Shown: piece after piece, positions 35,401 to 43,084 of the stretch | Layout: each line of letters starts with the position of its first letter | Numbering within the stretch: the first letter of the stretch is position 1 | From: Caulifigura coniformis | GTDB lineage: Bacteria > Planctomycetota > Planctomycetia > Planctomycetales > Planctomycetaceae | Assembly (NCBI RefSeq): GCF_007745175.1 | Contig: NZ_CP036271.1 | Location: forward strand, 4,724,314 to 4,788,313 | Length of the DNA: 64,000 nt | Reading direction: 5' to 3' | Made by a program: the position numbers and the translations under genes | Notes under the pieces: model-generated | The model's database searches: none | Seen by the model: only the letters and a program-made list of their open reading frames with translations | Told to the model about the DNA's origin: nothing

Positions 35401-38400
35401 CGGCATCACAGCCAACTCCGTCGACGCCGATGCCACCACCAGCACGGTGACCTACTCGCTGGTCGACAGCGCCGGCGGCCTGTTCCAGATCAATCCCTCG
35501 ACCGGCGTCGTCACCACGGCGGCGGTGATCAACCGGGAAAGCCCGGCGATCGGCTCGTACAACATCACCGTCCAGGCCACCAGCCAGGACACCTCGACCA
35601 CCACGCAGACCTTCACGATCGTCATCAACGACATCGACGAGTCCGACCTCACTCCCATTGTCGACACCAATGCGGCAGTGGATGCCGTCGACGAGAACGT
35701 TCCGATCGGCACGGCTGTCGGCATCACGGCGAACTCTGTCGATGGCGATGCGACGAACAGCACGGTGACTTACACGCTCGACAACAGCGCCGGCGGCCTG
35801 TTCCAGATCAACTCCTCGACGGGCGTGATCACCACGGCCGCCCTCATCAACCGGGAAAGCCCGCTGGTCGGCTCCTATAACATCACCGTCCGGGCCACCA
35901 GCCAGGACTCTTCGACCACCACGAAGGACTTCACGATTGTCATCAACGACGTCGACGAATTCGACGTCACTCCCATCGTCGACACCAACCTGGGCGTGGA
36001 TGCGGTTGACGAGAACGCCCCCATCGGGACGGCTGTCGGCGTCACGGCGAACTCCGTCGACGCCGATGCCACCACCAGCACGGTGACTTACACGCTCGAT
36101 GACGACGCCGGTGGCCTCTTCCAGATCAATCCTTCGACGGGCGTGGTCACTACGGCGGCCCTCATCAACCGGGAAAGCCCGCTGATCGGCTCCTACAGCA
36201 TCACCGTCCGGGCCACCAGCCAGGACACCTCGACGACGACAAAGAGCTTCACCATCGTCATCAACGACGTCGACGAGTTCGATGTCACTCCGATCGTCGA
36301 CACCAACGCCGCGGCCAACTCCCTCAGCGAAAACTCGCCAGTCGGAACTCTGGTTGGCATCACGGCGCACTCCATCGACGCCGACGCGACCACCAGCACG
36401 GTCACTTACACGCTCGATGACAACGCCGGCGGCCTCTTCCAGATCAATCCTTCGACCGGCGTGGTCACCACGGCGGCCCTCATCAACCGGGAAAGCCCGC
36501 TGACCGGCGCCTACGACATCACCATCCGCGCCACCAGTCTCGATGGTTCCACAGAGATTCAGACCTATACAATTGCCATCAACGATGTCGATGAATTCGA
36601 TGTCACTCCCATCGTCGACACCAACCCGGCCGCGGATGCCGTCGATGAGAACTCGCCCATCGGCACGAGCGTCGGCATCACAGCCAACTCCGTCGACGCC
36701 GATGCCACCACCAGCACGGTGACCTACTCGCTGGTCGACAGCGCCGGCGGCCTGTTCCAGGTCAATCCCTCGACCGGCGTGGTCACGACGGCCGCCCTCA
36801 TCAACCGGGAAAGCCCGCTGATCGGCTCGTACAACATCACCGTCCGGGCCACCAGCCAGGATACCTCGACGACGACGAAGAGCTTCACCATCGTCATCAA
36901 CGACGTCGACGAGTTCGATGCGACGCCGATTGTCGACAACAATGTGACGGCGGATGCCATCAACGAGAACGTTCCGATCGGAACGACCGTCGGCATCACA
37001 GCATTCTCCGTCGACAGCGATGCGACGACCAACGTCATCACCTACTCGCTCGACAACAGCGCCGGCGGGCTGTTCCAGATCGACCCGGTGACCGGTGTCG
37101 TGTCCACAGCGGCCCTGATCAATCGTGAGAGTCCGCTGATCGGCTCTTACGACATCACGATCCGGGCCACCAGCCAGGATGGGTCCACAGAGATTCAGAC
37201 CTACACGATTGCCGTCAACGATGTCGATGAATTCGATGTCACGCCGATCGTCGACGACAACCTGGCCGCGGATGCCGTCAACGAGAACGCTCTGATTGGA
37301 ACGACCGTCGGCATCACGGCGCGCTCCGTCGACGGCGATGCGACCAACAGCACCGTGACTTATTCGCTTGTCGACAGTGCCGGTGGCCTGTTCCAGATCC
37401 ATCCTGTCACGGGCGTCGTCACGACGGCGGCCCTGATCAACCGGGAAAGCCCCCAGGTCGGCTCCTACAATATCACGGTCCGGGCCACCAGCGCGGACAC
37501 CTCGACGACAACGAAGACGTACACCATCGCCATCATCGATGTCGACGAGTTTGATGTCGGGGCGATCACTGACACCAACGCCGCGGTCAACATCGTTCCC
37601 GAAAACGCTGCCGCCGGCACACTGGTGGGCATCACCGCGTCGGCCACTGATGCCGATTCCACCAACAACGGGATCACCTATTCGTTGTGGAATACGCATA
37701 GCGGACGGTTTGCAATCGATCCGGCGACAGGCGTCATGACTGTGGAGAACGGGGCGCTCCTGAATCGCGAAGCGTTTGCCTCCTGGTTCGTCACGGTGAT
37801 CGCGACCAGCCAGGACGGGTCGAAGAGCGTCAAGGAGTTCGTCGTCCAGATCTCGGACGTCAGCGAATTCAAGGTCGGCGCGATTTCGGACGTCAATCCG
37901 GCGGAGAACTCCATCCCCGAAAACTGCCCGCCGGGAACCCTGGTCGGCATTACCGCCTCTGCCACCGACCTCGACGCCACCAACAACGCCATCACATACT
38001 CTCTGATCAACGACCGCGGTGGCCGGTTCGCCATTCATCCCACCACGGGCGTCGTCACGGCGAACGGCAATCTCATCGATCGCGAAGTCGCCGGCGCGTG
38101 GGCAATCACCGTCCTCGCCACCAGCCAGGACGGATCGATCAACGTCAAGGAATTCATCGTCCAGATCCGGGATGTCGACGAATCCAACGTCGGCCTGGTG
38201 TTCGATGTCAACCCGGCGCTGAACACGGTGCCTGAGAACGCTGCCAACGGCACATTGGTCGGCGTCACGGCCTTGGCGGTCGACAACGATGCAACCAACA
38301 GCGCGATCACCTACTCGCTGATCGACAACGCCGGTGGCCGATTCGCGATCCACCCGGTCACCGGAGTGGTCACCGTCGCCAACGGCTCGCTGCTGGACCG

Positions 38401-39136
38401 CGAAGCCGCCGTCGGCTGGGGAATCATGATCCGGGCGACAAGCCAGGACGGGTCCTACACCGACAGGCCGTTCAGCATTTACCTGAGCGACGTGGATGAT
38501 CTGGATGTGGGCCCGGTCAACGATGTGAATGCGTCGGCCGACAGTGTTGCCGAGAACTCTCCGGCCGGAACTCCGGTCGGTCTCACGGCCCGGGCCGTCG
38601 ACGGCGATGCCACGAACAACAGCGTGTATTACTCGCTGACAGACAGCGCCGGTGGGCGGTTCATCATCCATCCCAGTTCGGGCGTCGTCACTGTGGCCGC
38701 CGGAGCAGTCCTGGACTTCGAGACTGCCTCGTCGCATCAGATCACTGTGCTGGCAACCAGCAGCGATGGTTCGCAATCGTCCCGTTCGTTCACCATCAAC
38801 GTGACCGATGTGTTCGATGTCCCGCGAGTGACGCTCTCGAACAACAGTGTCGCCGAAAACCTGCCGATTGGATCGGTGGTGGGAACGTTGGGAACGGCTG
38901 ACGTGAACGTCACATCTCCGGTGTTCAGCCTCGTCGCGGGGTCTGGCGCGACCGACAACTCGAAGTTCCAGATCACGGGGAACCAGCTGACGACGCGGGC
39001 GAAGTTCAACCGCGCGACGAAGTCGAGCTACTCGATCCGCGTCCAGCTTCGCGGCGCCGGGGGTGTGGTCCTGACCCAGGTGTTCACCATTCAGGTCACG
39101 CCAGGCACAACGTTCCCTGCGACGACAATCGTCTAA
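29420..39136 (+). CDS. Giant LEPR-motif surface protein with ELW-SDGT repeats and cadherin-like repeats
   Basis: A 3238-residue protein with GGAG upstream of ATG 29420 (a second ATG is at 29435). A basic N-terminus of 35 residues leads to VVHLEPRVLPAG at 41-51, an LEPR-type motif seen at the start of large planctomycete exported proteins. Residues about 120-1480 hold many short beta-repeats of the form ELW-x-S-D-G-T-x-x-G-T, each followed by L-V-x-D-I and an N-L-T-x-x-x-G-x-x-Y-F-x-A strand, a propeller-like array. Residues about 1538-3238 are cadherin-like domains, 13 of them tandem about 105-residue units with DxNDxxE/DVDEFD calcium-type linkers. It is presumably an adhesin. There is no obvious C-terminal anchor. 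Confidence 0.9.
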   Translation: MVSFRMASWIQRTLGLRPRFKRIRRRKIAGLSRGAMAGQVVHLEPRVLPAGTPTQITDANSNTQFQNASSNPTEFTDVGSLTFFTYNTTVTDKPVLGFTNGAVSGTTFVDVRFSPGTRLTNLTEYNGALYFFANGVETIGGQLQSRGMELWKHDPVAGTTTLVKDIVGSVPNPHTTTGIQQNEGSNGAELIVVSGKLYFTASDDITGQGGNRELWVSDGTETGTNKVHEIYADGESSNPTQLTNVNDVLYFVATGGPATGRELWKFNPATDAIPVLVKDIRLGLPDSGIDNLTPVGNVVYFSANDGVHGNELWKSDGTEAGTVLVQDVWSGVQSSNPQSFVNLNGVLFFSADDGNVGRELWKSDPNEAQPTVIVRDIAQVGPNGTTDFKQNSIPHNLTAFNGKVYFAANDGLTGDELWVTDGTFLGTHRIVDLNTELTSSGDSTKSAYPGSLTVMNGALYFIATNTFSQFGETNFELYRMQANEAVNLVRQINTLPSFWQTGPATPTTPEFPNGQQFFKSNGDAFLATSPTFSPIGPRTNFSNNQLFVSNNRLYFAADNGINGATGIQNSQFNTFGAYTPNFEIWSSDGSAASTIQLADLTVPQTLSSSPLNLTTVQQTASTARVYFTYLDPNTGRFNLAYTQTASSGSAGAEPGRQGTTYDVGVSFASNITNPVAMGGKLYFFASDSQRGNELWVSDGTVSGTTVVQDVFAGTTGSSGAQLVATTNRLFWVAQSSAGNLELWSSDGTVGNATALTNIGGTPNIQDLTVVGTRVYFAATDPTPATGTLPAIQRRLWFSDGTAANTRIVVSTAAQAVPANPTGPFGPLNPTNLVSLNGQLFFSAGNTIYRTNGTDAGTIPLPSLPGSLTGISNLTAVEDSDRLYFTADDGTNGVELWTSNFDGNAVQLVSNIHLTASSNPQNLTAVGTSLYFTADNGTIGRELYRASGTSAALVADINPGAASSSISNLIAGGTTTLFFSANDGVNGAELWSASGLSATLLSNINPSVGGSSSPASFAFASNQVYFAANDGVNGRELWRNGGPNGATLVRDIGLLTTGNADIRNFVVLGGNVYYLATTGPNVSALFRTSSSSGATEVVTFSDGRTLVDQNIANTLVNSWAANGRYLAHDLVVMGGNLYLAGATGASDANGLFGTELYRIVNPTSTNPLPSATLLGDIRLASTGNPNAVPTFLTVLGNQILFAANDGVNGTELWTSSGGAPTLLLNIDGGAGDSNPRYLQTIGNRVYFTAGPANARTAYVTDGTAAGTIQLSTAIVDERNGDGEIFRLSGNRVFFSANGGQGFELWSTNGTAAGTSQVRDIRAGAAGSDITGMISYNGILYFGANDGIKGSELWRSDGTAAGTFLVKDIEEGPGSSNPSGFAIANNSTLNNDAMANGTPTLLFAATTDDHGRELYQTRGLEQDTVIVKDIAPGRRSSNPTNLTSIDGTIYFAADDGVSGNTLWRSVGVDEVTQNSLTVRVKTDGNLAAAPNVLGTDDTSGLRNPDQFTLLTLSSNTLTRLFFSASSDAGRNEAYELDINHTPMALTLSPGQLAENLPIGAVAGTLETFDPDAGDTFQYTFVQGTGDTDNALFEIVGNSLQARGPLDFEDKNSYTVRVRTTDQRGQFLERALTISVADVNDKPDGLSVENPVTTLPELTTTPPLTTVERLLGTMKADDDAFQTTNKYVLSGADAAHFEVRQDLLTGVWSLYLRAGVELNYETNPDGFTFNISIYDETLGATAASPDATIPFTLALTDVNENPVGPISDDDPAAEIFNETVAPNTPVGITAKAIDPDGTSTITYSLDVNPDGLFQIDPVTGVVSTALALNRESPNRPTHTLRVRATSSDGSFSVRDFVITVNDVDEADATPIVDNDAAVDAVTENLPAGTTVGVTAFSVDADATTSAITYSLDNSAGGLFAINPTTGVVTTTAVLDRESVPGGSYGIVVRATSQDGSAQTKAFTIAVNDVDEFDVTPIVDTNPAADAVDENSPIGTSVGITANSVDADATTSTVTYSLVDSAGGLFQINPSTGVVTTAAVINRESPAIGSYNITVQATSQDTSTTTQTFTIVINDIDESDLTPIVDTNAAVDAVDENVPIGTAVGITANSVDGDATNSTVTYTLDNSAGGLFQINSSTGVITTAALINRESPLVGSYNITVRATSQDSSTTTKDFTIVINDVDEFDVTPIVDTNLGVDAVDENAPIGTAVGVTANSVDADATTSTVTYTLDDDAGGLFQINPSTGVVTTAALINRESPLIGSYSITVRATSQDTSTTTKSFTIVINDVDEFDVTPIVDTNAAANSLSENSPVGTLVGITAHSIDADATTSTVTYTLDDNAGGLFQINPSTGVVTTAALINRESPLTGAYDITIRATSLDGSTEIQTYTIAINDVDEFDVTPIVDTNPAADAVDENSPIGTSVGITANSVDADATTSTVTYSLVDSAGGLFQVNPSTGVVTTAALINRESPLIGSYNITVRATSQDTSTTTKSFTIVINDVDEFDATPIVDNNVTADAINENVPIGTTVGITAFSVDSDATTNVITYSLDNSAGGLFQIDPVTGVVSTAALINRESPLIGSYDITIRATSQDGSTEIQTYTIAVNDVDEFDVTPIVDDNLAADAVNENALIGTTVGITARSVDGDATNSTVTYSLVDSAGGLFQIHPVTGVVTTAALINRESPQVGSYNITVRATSADTSTTTKTYTIAIIDVDEFDVGAITDTNAAVNIVPENAAAGTLVGITASATDADSTNNGITYSLWNTHSGRFAIDPATGVMTVENGALLNREAFASWFVTVIATSQDGSKSVKEFVVQISDVSEFKVGAISDVNPAENSIPENCPPGTLVGITASATDLDATNNAITYSLINDRGGRFAIHPTTGVVTANGNLIDREVAGAWAITVLATSQDGSINVKEFIVQIRDVDESNVGLVFDVNPALNTVPENAANGTLVGVTALAVDNDATNSAITYSLIDNAGGRFAIHPVTGVVTVANGSLLDREAAVGWGIMIRATSQDGSYTDRPFSIYLSDVDDLDVGPVNDVNASADSVAENSPAGTPVGLTARAVDGDATNNSVYYSLTDSAGGRFIIHPSSGVVTVAAGAVLDFETASSHQITVLATSSDGSQSSRSFTINVTDVFDVPRVTLSNNSVAENLPIGSVVGTLGTADVNVTSPVFSLVAGSGATDNSKFQITGNQLTTRAKFNRATKSSYSIRVQLRGAGGVVLTQVFTIQVTPGTTFPATTIV
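34690..38810 (+). repeat. Tandem array of about thirteen 315-bp units
   Basis: Within the giant gene, units of roughly 315-318 bp repeat head to tail. Starts are near 34690, 35015, 35332, 35647, 35967, 36283, 36602, 36917, 37238, 37558, 37877, 38192 and 38507. The middle units are closest; the ones at about 35332 and 36602 agree almost base for base over at least 150 bp. This points to recent duplication or gene conversion, while the last four units have diverged. Confidence 0.88.
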
Positions 39137-39289
39137 AGCAATGCGGCTTGAGCAGCCCTTGCCATGAATCTCGAAACGGGCCGAATTTTGAACAACATGC
39201 TCGTTTCAGGCAGCGTCCCACGGCGAGCCATTCGCGATTGAAAAGGAGTTCAGCTCCGGAAAGGCCAGTCAGCGATCCGCTTTATCCCA

Positions 39290-39330
39290 ATTCAGAACCT
39301 GCTCGTATTCCCAGCAAGCAGGTTCTGAAT
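39290..39330 (+). terminator. Inverted repeat downstream of the giant gene, possible terminator
   Basis: A perfect 14-bp stem (39290-39303 with 39317-39330) with a 13-base loop, about 155 bases after the stop. There is no T-run, so factor-independent termination is uncertain, but it is the only strong hairpin after this gene. Confidence 0.55.
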
Positions 39331-39425
39331 CGCGTTTGCTCCCCCGCCTGAGGCAGCAAAAGACCATTGCATGCAACAAGTTGACCTTGCCCCCAACTCG
39401 GATCCACTTGGGATGTGAGAGACGG

Positions 39426-39467
39426 GCGGCATGCTCAGCCGGGCCTAGGCCCTGCTGAGCATGCCGC
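39426..39467. repeat. 42-bp near-perfect palindrome at the 3' end of the IS3 orfB
   Basis: Outer arms of 14 bp (39426-39439 and 39454-39467) flank a central palindromic GGGCCTAGGCCC, with only one mismatched position per side. It spans the orfB stop codon and could form a long cruciform or act as a transcription stop protecting the element from outside transcription. Confidence 0.8.
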
Positions 39468-40280
39468 GAACTCGTTCGGCGTCCGGCCCGCCAGAGCACT
39501 GTGGGGACGGCAGCCGTTGTCGTCTTCTCGCCACGAATCGATCTCGACCTGGGCTTCGGGCAGCGACAGGAACCAGTGCTGGTTCAGGCACTCGATCCGG
39601 AACGTGCCGTTGAACGACTCGATGAACGCATTGTCCGTTGGTTTGCCGGGTCGACTGAAGTCCAGCTTCACCTTGTTGAAGTAGGCCCACCAGTCCAGTG
39701 ACTTCGAGATGAACTCGGGGCCATTGTCGACTCGGATCGTCTTGGGCAGTCCACGTGTCGCCGAGACCTCCTCCAGGACTTTGACGACGTCCTCTCCGCG
39801 GAACCGTTCTCGAGCCCGCAGAGCCAGGCTCTCACGACTGAAGTGATCCACTCACGTCAGGACCCGGAATCGACGCCCCGCCAGCAGCTGATCGGACATG
39901 AAGTCCATGCTCCAGCTGTCATTGGCTCTCCGGGCCGCCGGACGCTCCATCCGAACTGCGCAGCTCTTCCGGCGCCGAGGACCTTTGCGACGGAGGATCA
40001 CGCCTTCCTCGACATACAGGCGGTACACCAGCTTGTGATTCACCAGCCAGCCTTCTCGCCGAAGCAGGACACACACCCGACGATATCCATATCGGATCCG
40101 GCTCCCTGCCAGATCTCGAAGTCGAATCCTCAAGGCCGCCCATTGGTCTCGTCTGCTCTGGTAGCGAGCGGTCGTTCGAGCGACTCGCGGTACGGAACAC
40201 GCTCGACGCTCGCTGACCACGTAACTGGCCCGCAGCCGTTGCACCAGAACACGTTGACGAACGGGCTTCAGACGTTTTTT
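39435..40280 (-). pseudogene. IS3-family OrfB integrase with internal stop
   Basis: After -1 slippage the frame reads RIRYGYRRVCVLLRREGW, a NDSWSMDFMSDQL catalytic-Asp strand and then a stop (TGA at 39854-39852) directly before VDHFSRESLAL. The same frame continues with TIRVDNGPEFIS (second Asp) and FIESFNGTFRIECLNQHWF (Glu). All three DDE residues are thus present but split by the stop, which lies where relatives carry a hydrophobic residue. Either it is dead or it needs readthrough. Its 3' end runs into a 42-bp palindrome. Confidence 0.85.
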
Positions 40281-40534
40281 GACAGCACATCCTGGAGCAT
40301 CCGCTTGTCCAGACTGAGGTCGGCCACCAACTGCTTCAGCTTCTTGTTCTCCTCTTCAAGTTGCCGGAGCCGACGAAGCTCTGCGACACCGAGGCCCGCG
40401 AACTTCCTCTTCCAGCGGTAGAACGTCTGCTCGCTGACCCCGAGCTTACGTGTCAGCTCAGTGACCGGTGTACCCGCTTCCTGCTGCCTCAAGGCGTAGG
40501 CGATCTGCTCCTCAGTGAAGTGCTTCTTCCCCAT
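40268..40534 (-). CDS. IS3-family OrfA (helix-turn-helix)
   Basis: An 88-residue protein starting MGKKHFTEEQIAYALRQQEA. The first 50 residues form the IS407-type helix-turn-helix (GTPVTELTRKLGVSEQTFYR) and the rest a leucine-rich coiled coil (LRQLEEENKKLKQLVADLSL) for multimerisation. Near its end is the heptamer A-AAA-AAC (40280-40274) in the correct phase for -1 ribosomal frameshifting into orfB. Confidence 0.9.
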   Translation of the reverse strand: MGKKHFTEEQIAYALRQQEAGTPVTELTRKLGVSEQTFYRWKRKFAGLGVAELRRLRQLEEENKKLKQLVADLSLDKRMLQDVLSKNV

Positions 40535-40887
40535 GAAATCCTGCTCCTTCCAGAGTGCCAGATTTGGAAAAATCTAACACCTCGCGTGGATCAGGAAACG
40601 GGGTGAAGGTCACATCGACGAAACGCCTTGAAGACCGCAAACTCTCAAGACTTCAGGTTCATGGCAGGTCCGTCACTCAACGAGTCGTGCGCCATTGGAG
40701 TTGGCCTTCAAGCCGAAACACTTCGCCGCCTCACCGACGGAGTTGATCGGATTCCAGAAGAGCGAAGTTCGGTTCACTGTTTCGTTGCTCCGCTTTCCGT
40801 CGAGCGGCTCAAGTTCGATGTGCGGTATTGCGTCGCGGCTGTTTGTCCTCGAAATTGATCGTCGCGCGTCCTGAGCGGCCAGGTCCG

Positions 40888-42174
40888 TCATCGCGAGTCT
40901 TTTGGCGCGGTCTTACTGGTGCCAAAGCTGACCAGCATGAAACCCTGGCCTAGGACCGCGAGTGCTGCGGCGATGTAGAACGCGGAGGAGAAACCGCCCG
41001 TTCGGTCGGCCACCGCACCAATCAGCGTGATCAACCCCGCTCCACCGCAGGCTCCGAGCGCGCCCATCGTTCCGGCGACTGTCGCTACGCGGCCAGGTGC
41101 GACGTCCTGGTTAAACGCCAGGAAAATGGCGCCCCAGGTCGCGCGCCCGATATGAACGAGACCGAGCAGCACCAGCGCAGTGACCAGATTTGGTGCTCTG
41201 GGAACCGCGGCGGCCGCAGCCATCATCAGTGTGGCAGCGGTCATGACGAGCAGCCGGGCTTTCGGCGCCGACCGGCCGCGTTTGACGAGAATGCTGACCG
41301 CGGCTCCGCCGCCCACGAACCCGACATCCAGCCCGATCGCCAGCAGCAGCAGCGGCAACCGCTGATCGGCGGTGGGGATGTTCCAGCCGTCTCTGAGGTA
41401 CGTGGGAATCCAGCTTCCGAGAATATGCAGTAGGGGAATGGTGCAGATCGCCCCGCCGACACAGCCCCAGAACCGCCGGTCGCGAAGGATGTCGCTCCAC
41501 GGTTCCGGATTGGCGGAAACGGACGTGACGTGAACATTCGGTCGGAACCAGGCGAGCCACAGCGTCGCCCACACGAGTCCCAGGCCGCCGAACACGGCAA
41601 ACCCGATTCGCCAGCCGAACGAGTCCGCCAGAGTGATCATTAGCAAAGGCGCGAGCATCGCGCCGAGGCTGCCGCCGCTCATCATCAACCCGTTGGCGAA
41701 GGCGCGATGCTCCGGCGGCATCACGCGGGCAATGATGCGGGCTGCGCCTGTCTGGCCCGCGGCTTCAAACGTTCCGAGAAACAGCCGCGCGACGTACAGG
41801 GAGGCATAGCCAGTGGCCAGGCCGGCTCCGATCTGGCTTATCGACCAGAGGGCAACGAACAGCGGGTAGGTGAAGCGGATGTTGGTGCGGTCGAGGATCA
41901 GGCCGACCCCGATGTGCATTAGTCCGTAGGTCCAGAAGAACGCCGCGAGAAGTTGGCCGAGATCGGTATTGCTGAGCGACAGCTCCTGCTTGATGATCGG
42001 CCCGACGACGCTGAGGGCCTGTCGGTCCATGTAACTCAACGCGGTCGCCGCCATCAGGAAGACCGCGACCTTCCACGGCCAGGATCCGATGGGCATGCGT
42101 GCCGGCTCCGGTGCTTGCGGCTGCACGGCAACCTGGGTGCTGGTCGGGGCGTTCACGTTGTTCTGGACGAGCAT
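40888..42174 (-). CDS. MFS transporter of the anion:cation symporter (hexuronate/sugar-acid) type
   Basis: A 428-residue protein with about 12 hydrophobic segments. The first TM region holds ATALSYMDRQALSVVGPIIK, then LSLSNTDLGQLLAAFFWTYG and ILDRTNIRFTYPLFVALWSI, the loop 2-3 pattern of the ACS family (ExuT, GudP, phthalate permeases). It probably imports an acidic sugar through the inner membrane by proton symport. It is the last gene of the minus-strand sugar-acid cluster, 52 bp after the DUF6282-type hydrolase gene, which supports uptake of the same substrate. Confidence 0.88.
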   Translation of the reverse strand: MLVQNNVNAPTSTQVAVQPQAPEPARMPIGSWPWKVAVFLMAATALSYMDRQALSVVGPIIKQELSLSNTDLGQLLAAFFWTYGLMHIGVGLILDRTNIRFTYPLFVALWSISQIGAGLATGYASLYVARLFLGTFEAAGQTGAARIIARVMPPEHRAFANGLMMSGGSLGAMLAPLLMITLADSFGWRIGFAVFGGLGLVWATLWLAWFRPNVHVTSVSANPEPWSDILRDRRFWGCVGGAICTIPLLHILGSWIPTYLRDGWNIPTADQRLPLLLLAIGLDVGFVGGGAAVSILVKRGRSAPKARLLVMTAATLMMAAAAAVPRAPNLVTALVLLGLVHIGRATWGAIFLAFNQDVAPGRVATVAGTMGALGACGGAGLITLIGAVADRTGGFSSAFYIAAALAVLGQGFMLVSFGTSKTAPKDSR

Positions 42175-42226
42175 GGAGGAGGAAGCCTGGGGAGTTCGTC
42201 ACCTGGGGCGACCATGCCCCGACGTT

Positions 42227-43084
42227 TCAGTCGGGACGGGGATGCTCCGTTTCGTTCACAAGTCGGAGCGGCGTGTCACGCGTCATTGCTGAAATCTCGG
42301 CGGCGGTGAAGCCGCGGCTGGTCATGGCGGCGATGAATCGCTTGAAGCCTTCAAATGGATCTGGAAGGTCCGGTCGTCCGAGGTCGGTGGCGAGGACCAC
42401 GGACCGAATTCCAATGGCGCGGGTCTCCGCAGCGATGCCATTGAACCCTGAGGTCGATTCGGGACGCGGATAGCAATGCTCGATGATCGCCCCCATGCCC
42501 TGGACGTCCGCCTGCAGTTCGATGGGAAACTGAAGGAACGGAATCTCGGGATGATTCAGCACGAATCGTCGCACACCATCCTGTCGGGCCGTCCGCAGAA
42601 CGACAGGCACCTCCGCCGCGGAGATGTGGCCCGTTGCAAGAACCGCGTCTGCGCTTGCGATGGCGTGAAAGATCCGCCGCAGCGGAGCGACAATTTCGCC
42701 CTGCTCATCGACAACCGGCAACGCGCCGGCACGACTCAAATGTTCACATTCGCCGCATCCATTGACGGTCGGCAGCCACACCAGCCGGCCTCCTGCGGCG
42801 AGCGCCTGCATCACGCGACTTGGATCAAAGCCACCGGTGGCCCGGTTGAGAACGATGCCTCCGACGACCAGCAGGTCGGGGAATCGGTCGCGGACTTCGG
42901 CGGCCAGCGTCGCGGTTTCCCAGTTGTGGTTCTTCAGGACGAAGCCCGACATGCCGGCGTTCCTCGCGCGTTCGGCCATCTCGAGAGCGGAATACCATCG
43001 CGGCCGGGTATCGGGCCCGGCATGGACATGCAGGTCGAAGGCCCCCTCCAGCGAGACGTCTTCCCATTTCGGTTCCGCGGTCAT
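42227..43084 (-). CDS. DUF6282-type metal-dependent hydrolase
   Basis: A 285-residue protein with AFDLHVHAGPDTRPRWYSA at residues 14-32 giving two metal-ligand histidines, GFVLKNHNWETATLAAEV, ATGHISAAEVPVVL, FVLNHPEIPF and a final VVLATDLGRPDLP Asp. This is the amidohydrolase-like TIM-barrel layout of DUF6282 proteins, a family of unknown substrate often encoded with sugar-acid catabolic enzymes. Its ATG overlaps the stop of the dehydrogenase gene upstream (ATGA at 43081-43084). It may hydrolyse a lactone or ring substrate of the pathway; this is inferred from context. Confidence 0.78.
   Translation of the reverse strand: MTAEPKWEDVSLEGAFDLHVHAGPDTRPRWYSALEMAERARNAGMSGFVLKNHNWETATLAAEVRDRFPDLLVVGGIVLNRATGGFDPSRVMQALAAGGRLVWLPTVNGCGECEHLSRAGALPVVDEQGEIVAPLRRIFHAIASADAVLATGHISAAEVPVVLRTARQDGVRRFVLNHPEIPFLQFPIELQADVQGMGAIIEHCYPRPESTSGFNGIAAETRAIGIRSVVLATDLGRPDLPDPFEGFKRFIAAMTSRGFTAAEISAMTRDTPLRLVNETEHPRPD

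Larger units (their letters stand above)
39382..40612 (-). mobile_element. IS3-family insertion sequence (IS407-like)
   Basis: A 1231-bp element bounded by imperfect inverted repeats. Both ends begin TGACCTT, share CCCC about nine bases in and GATCCAC about 17-24 bases in, and keep GTG-x-x-AGA further inside. It encodes OrfA and OrfB in the -1 arrangement of IS3 elements, read on the minus strand. I see no matching 3- or 4-bp target duplication at the ends, so one boundary may have shifted. A premature stop in orfB suggests it is inactive unless read through. Confidence 0.85.

Noticed and set aside
35099-38776. A 1225-codon open frame on the minus strand, antisense to the giant gene
   Set aside because: It mirrors the codon bias of the repeat array on the other strand, consists of Arg/Asp/Val-rich repeats without a family, and has no ribosome site.
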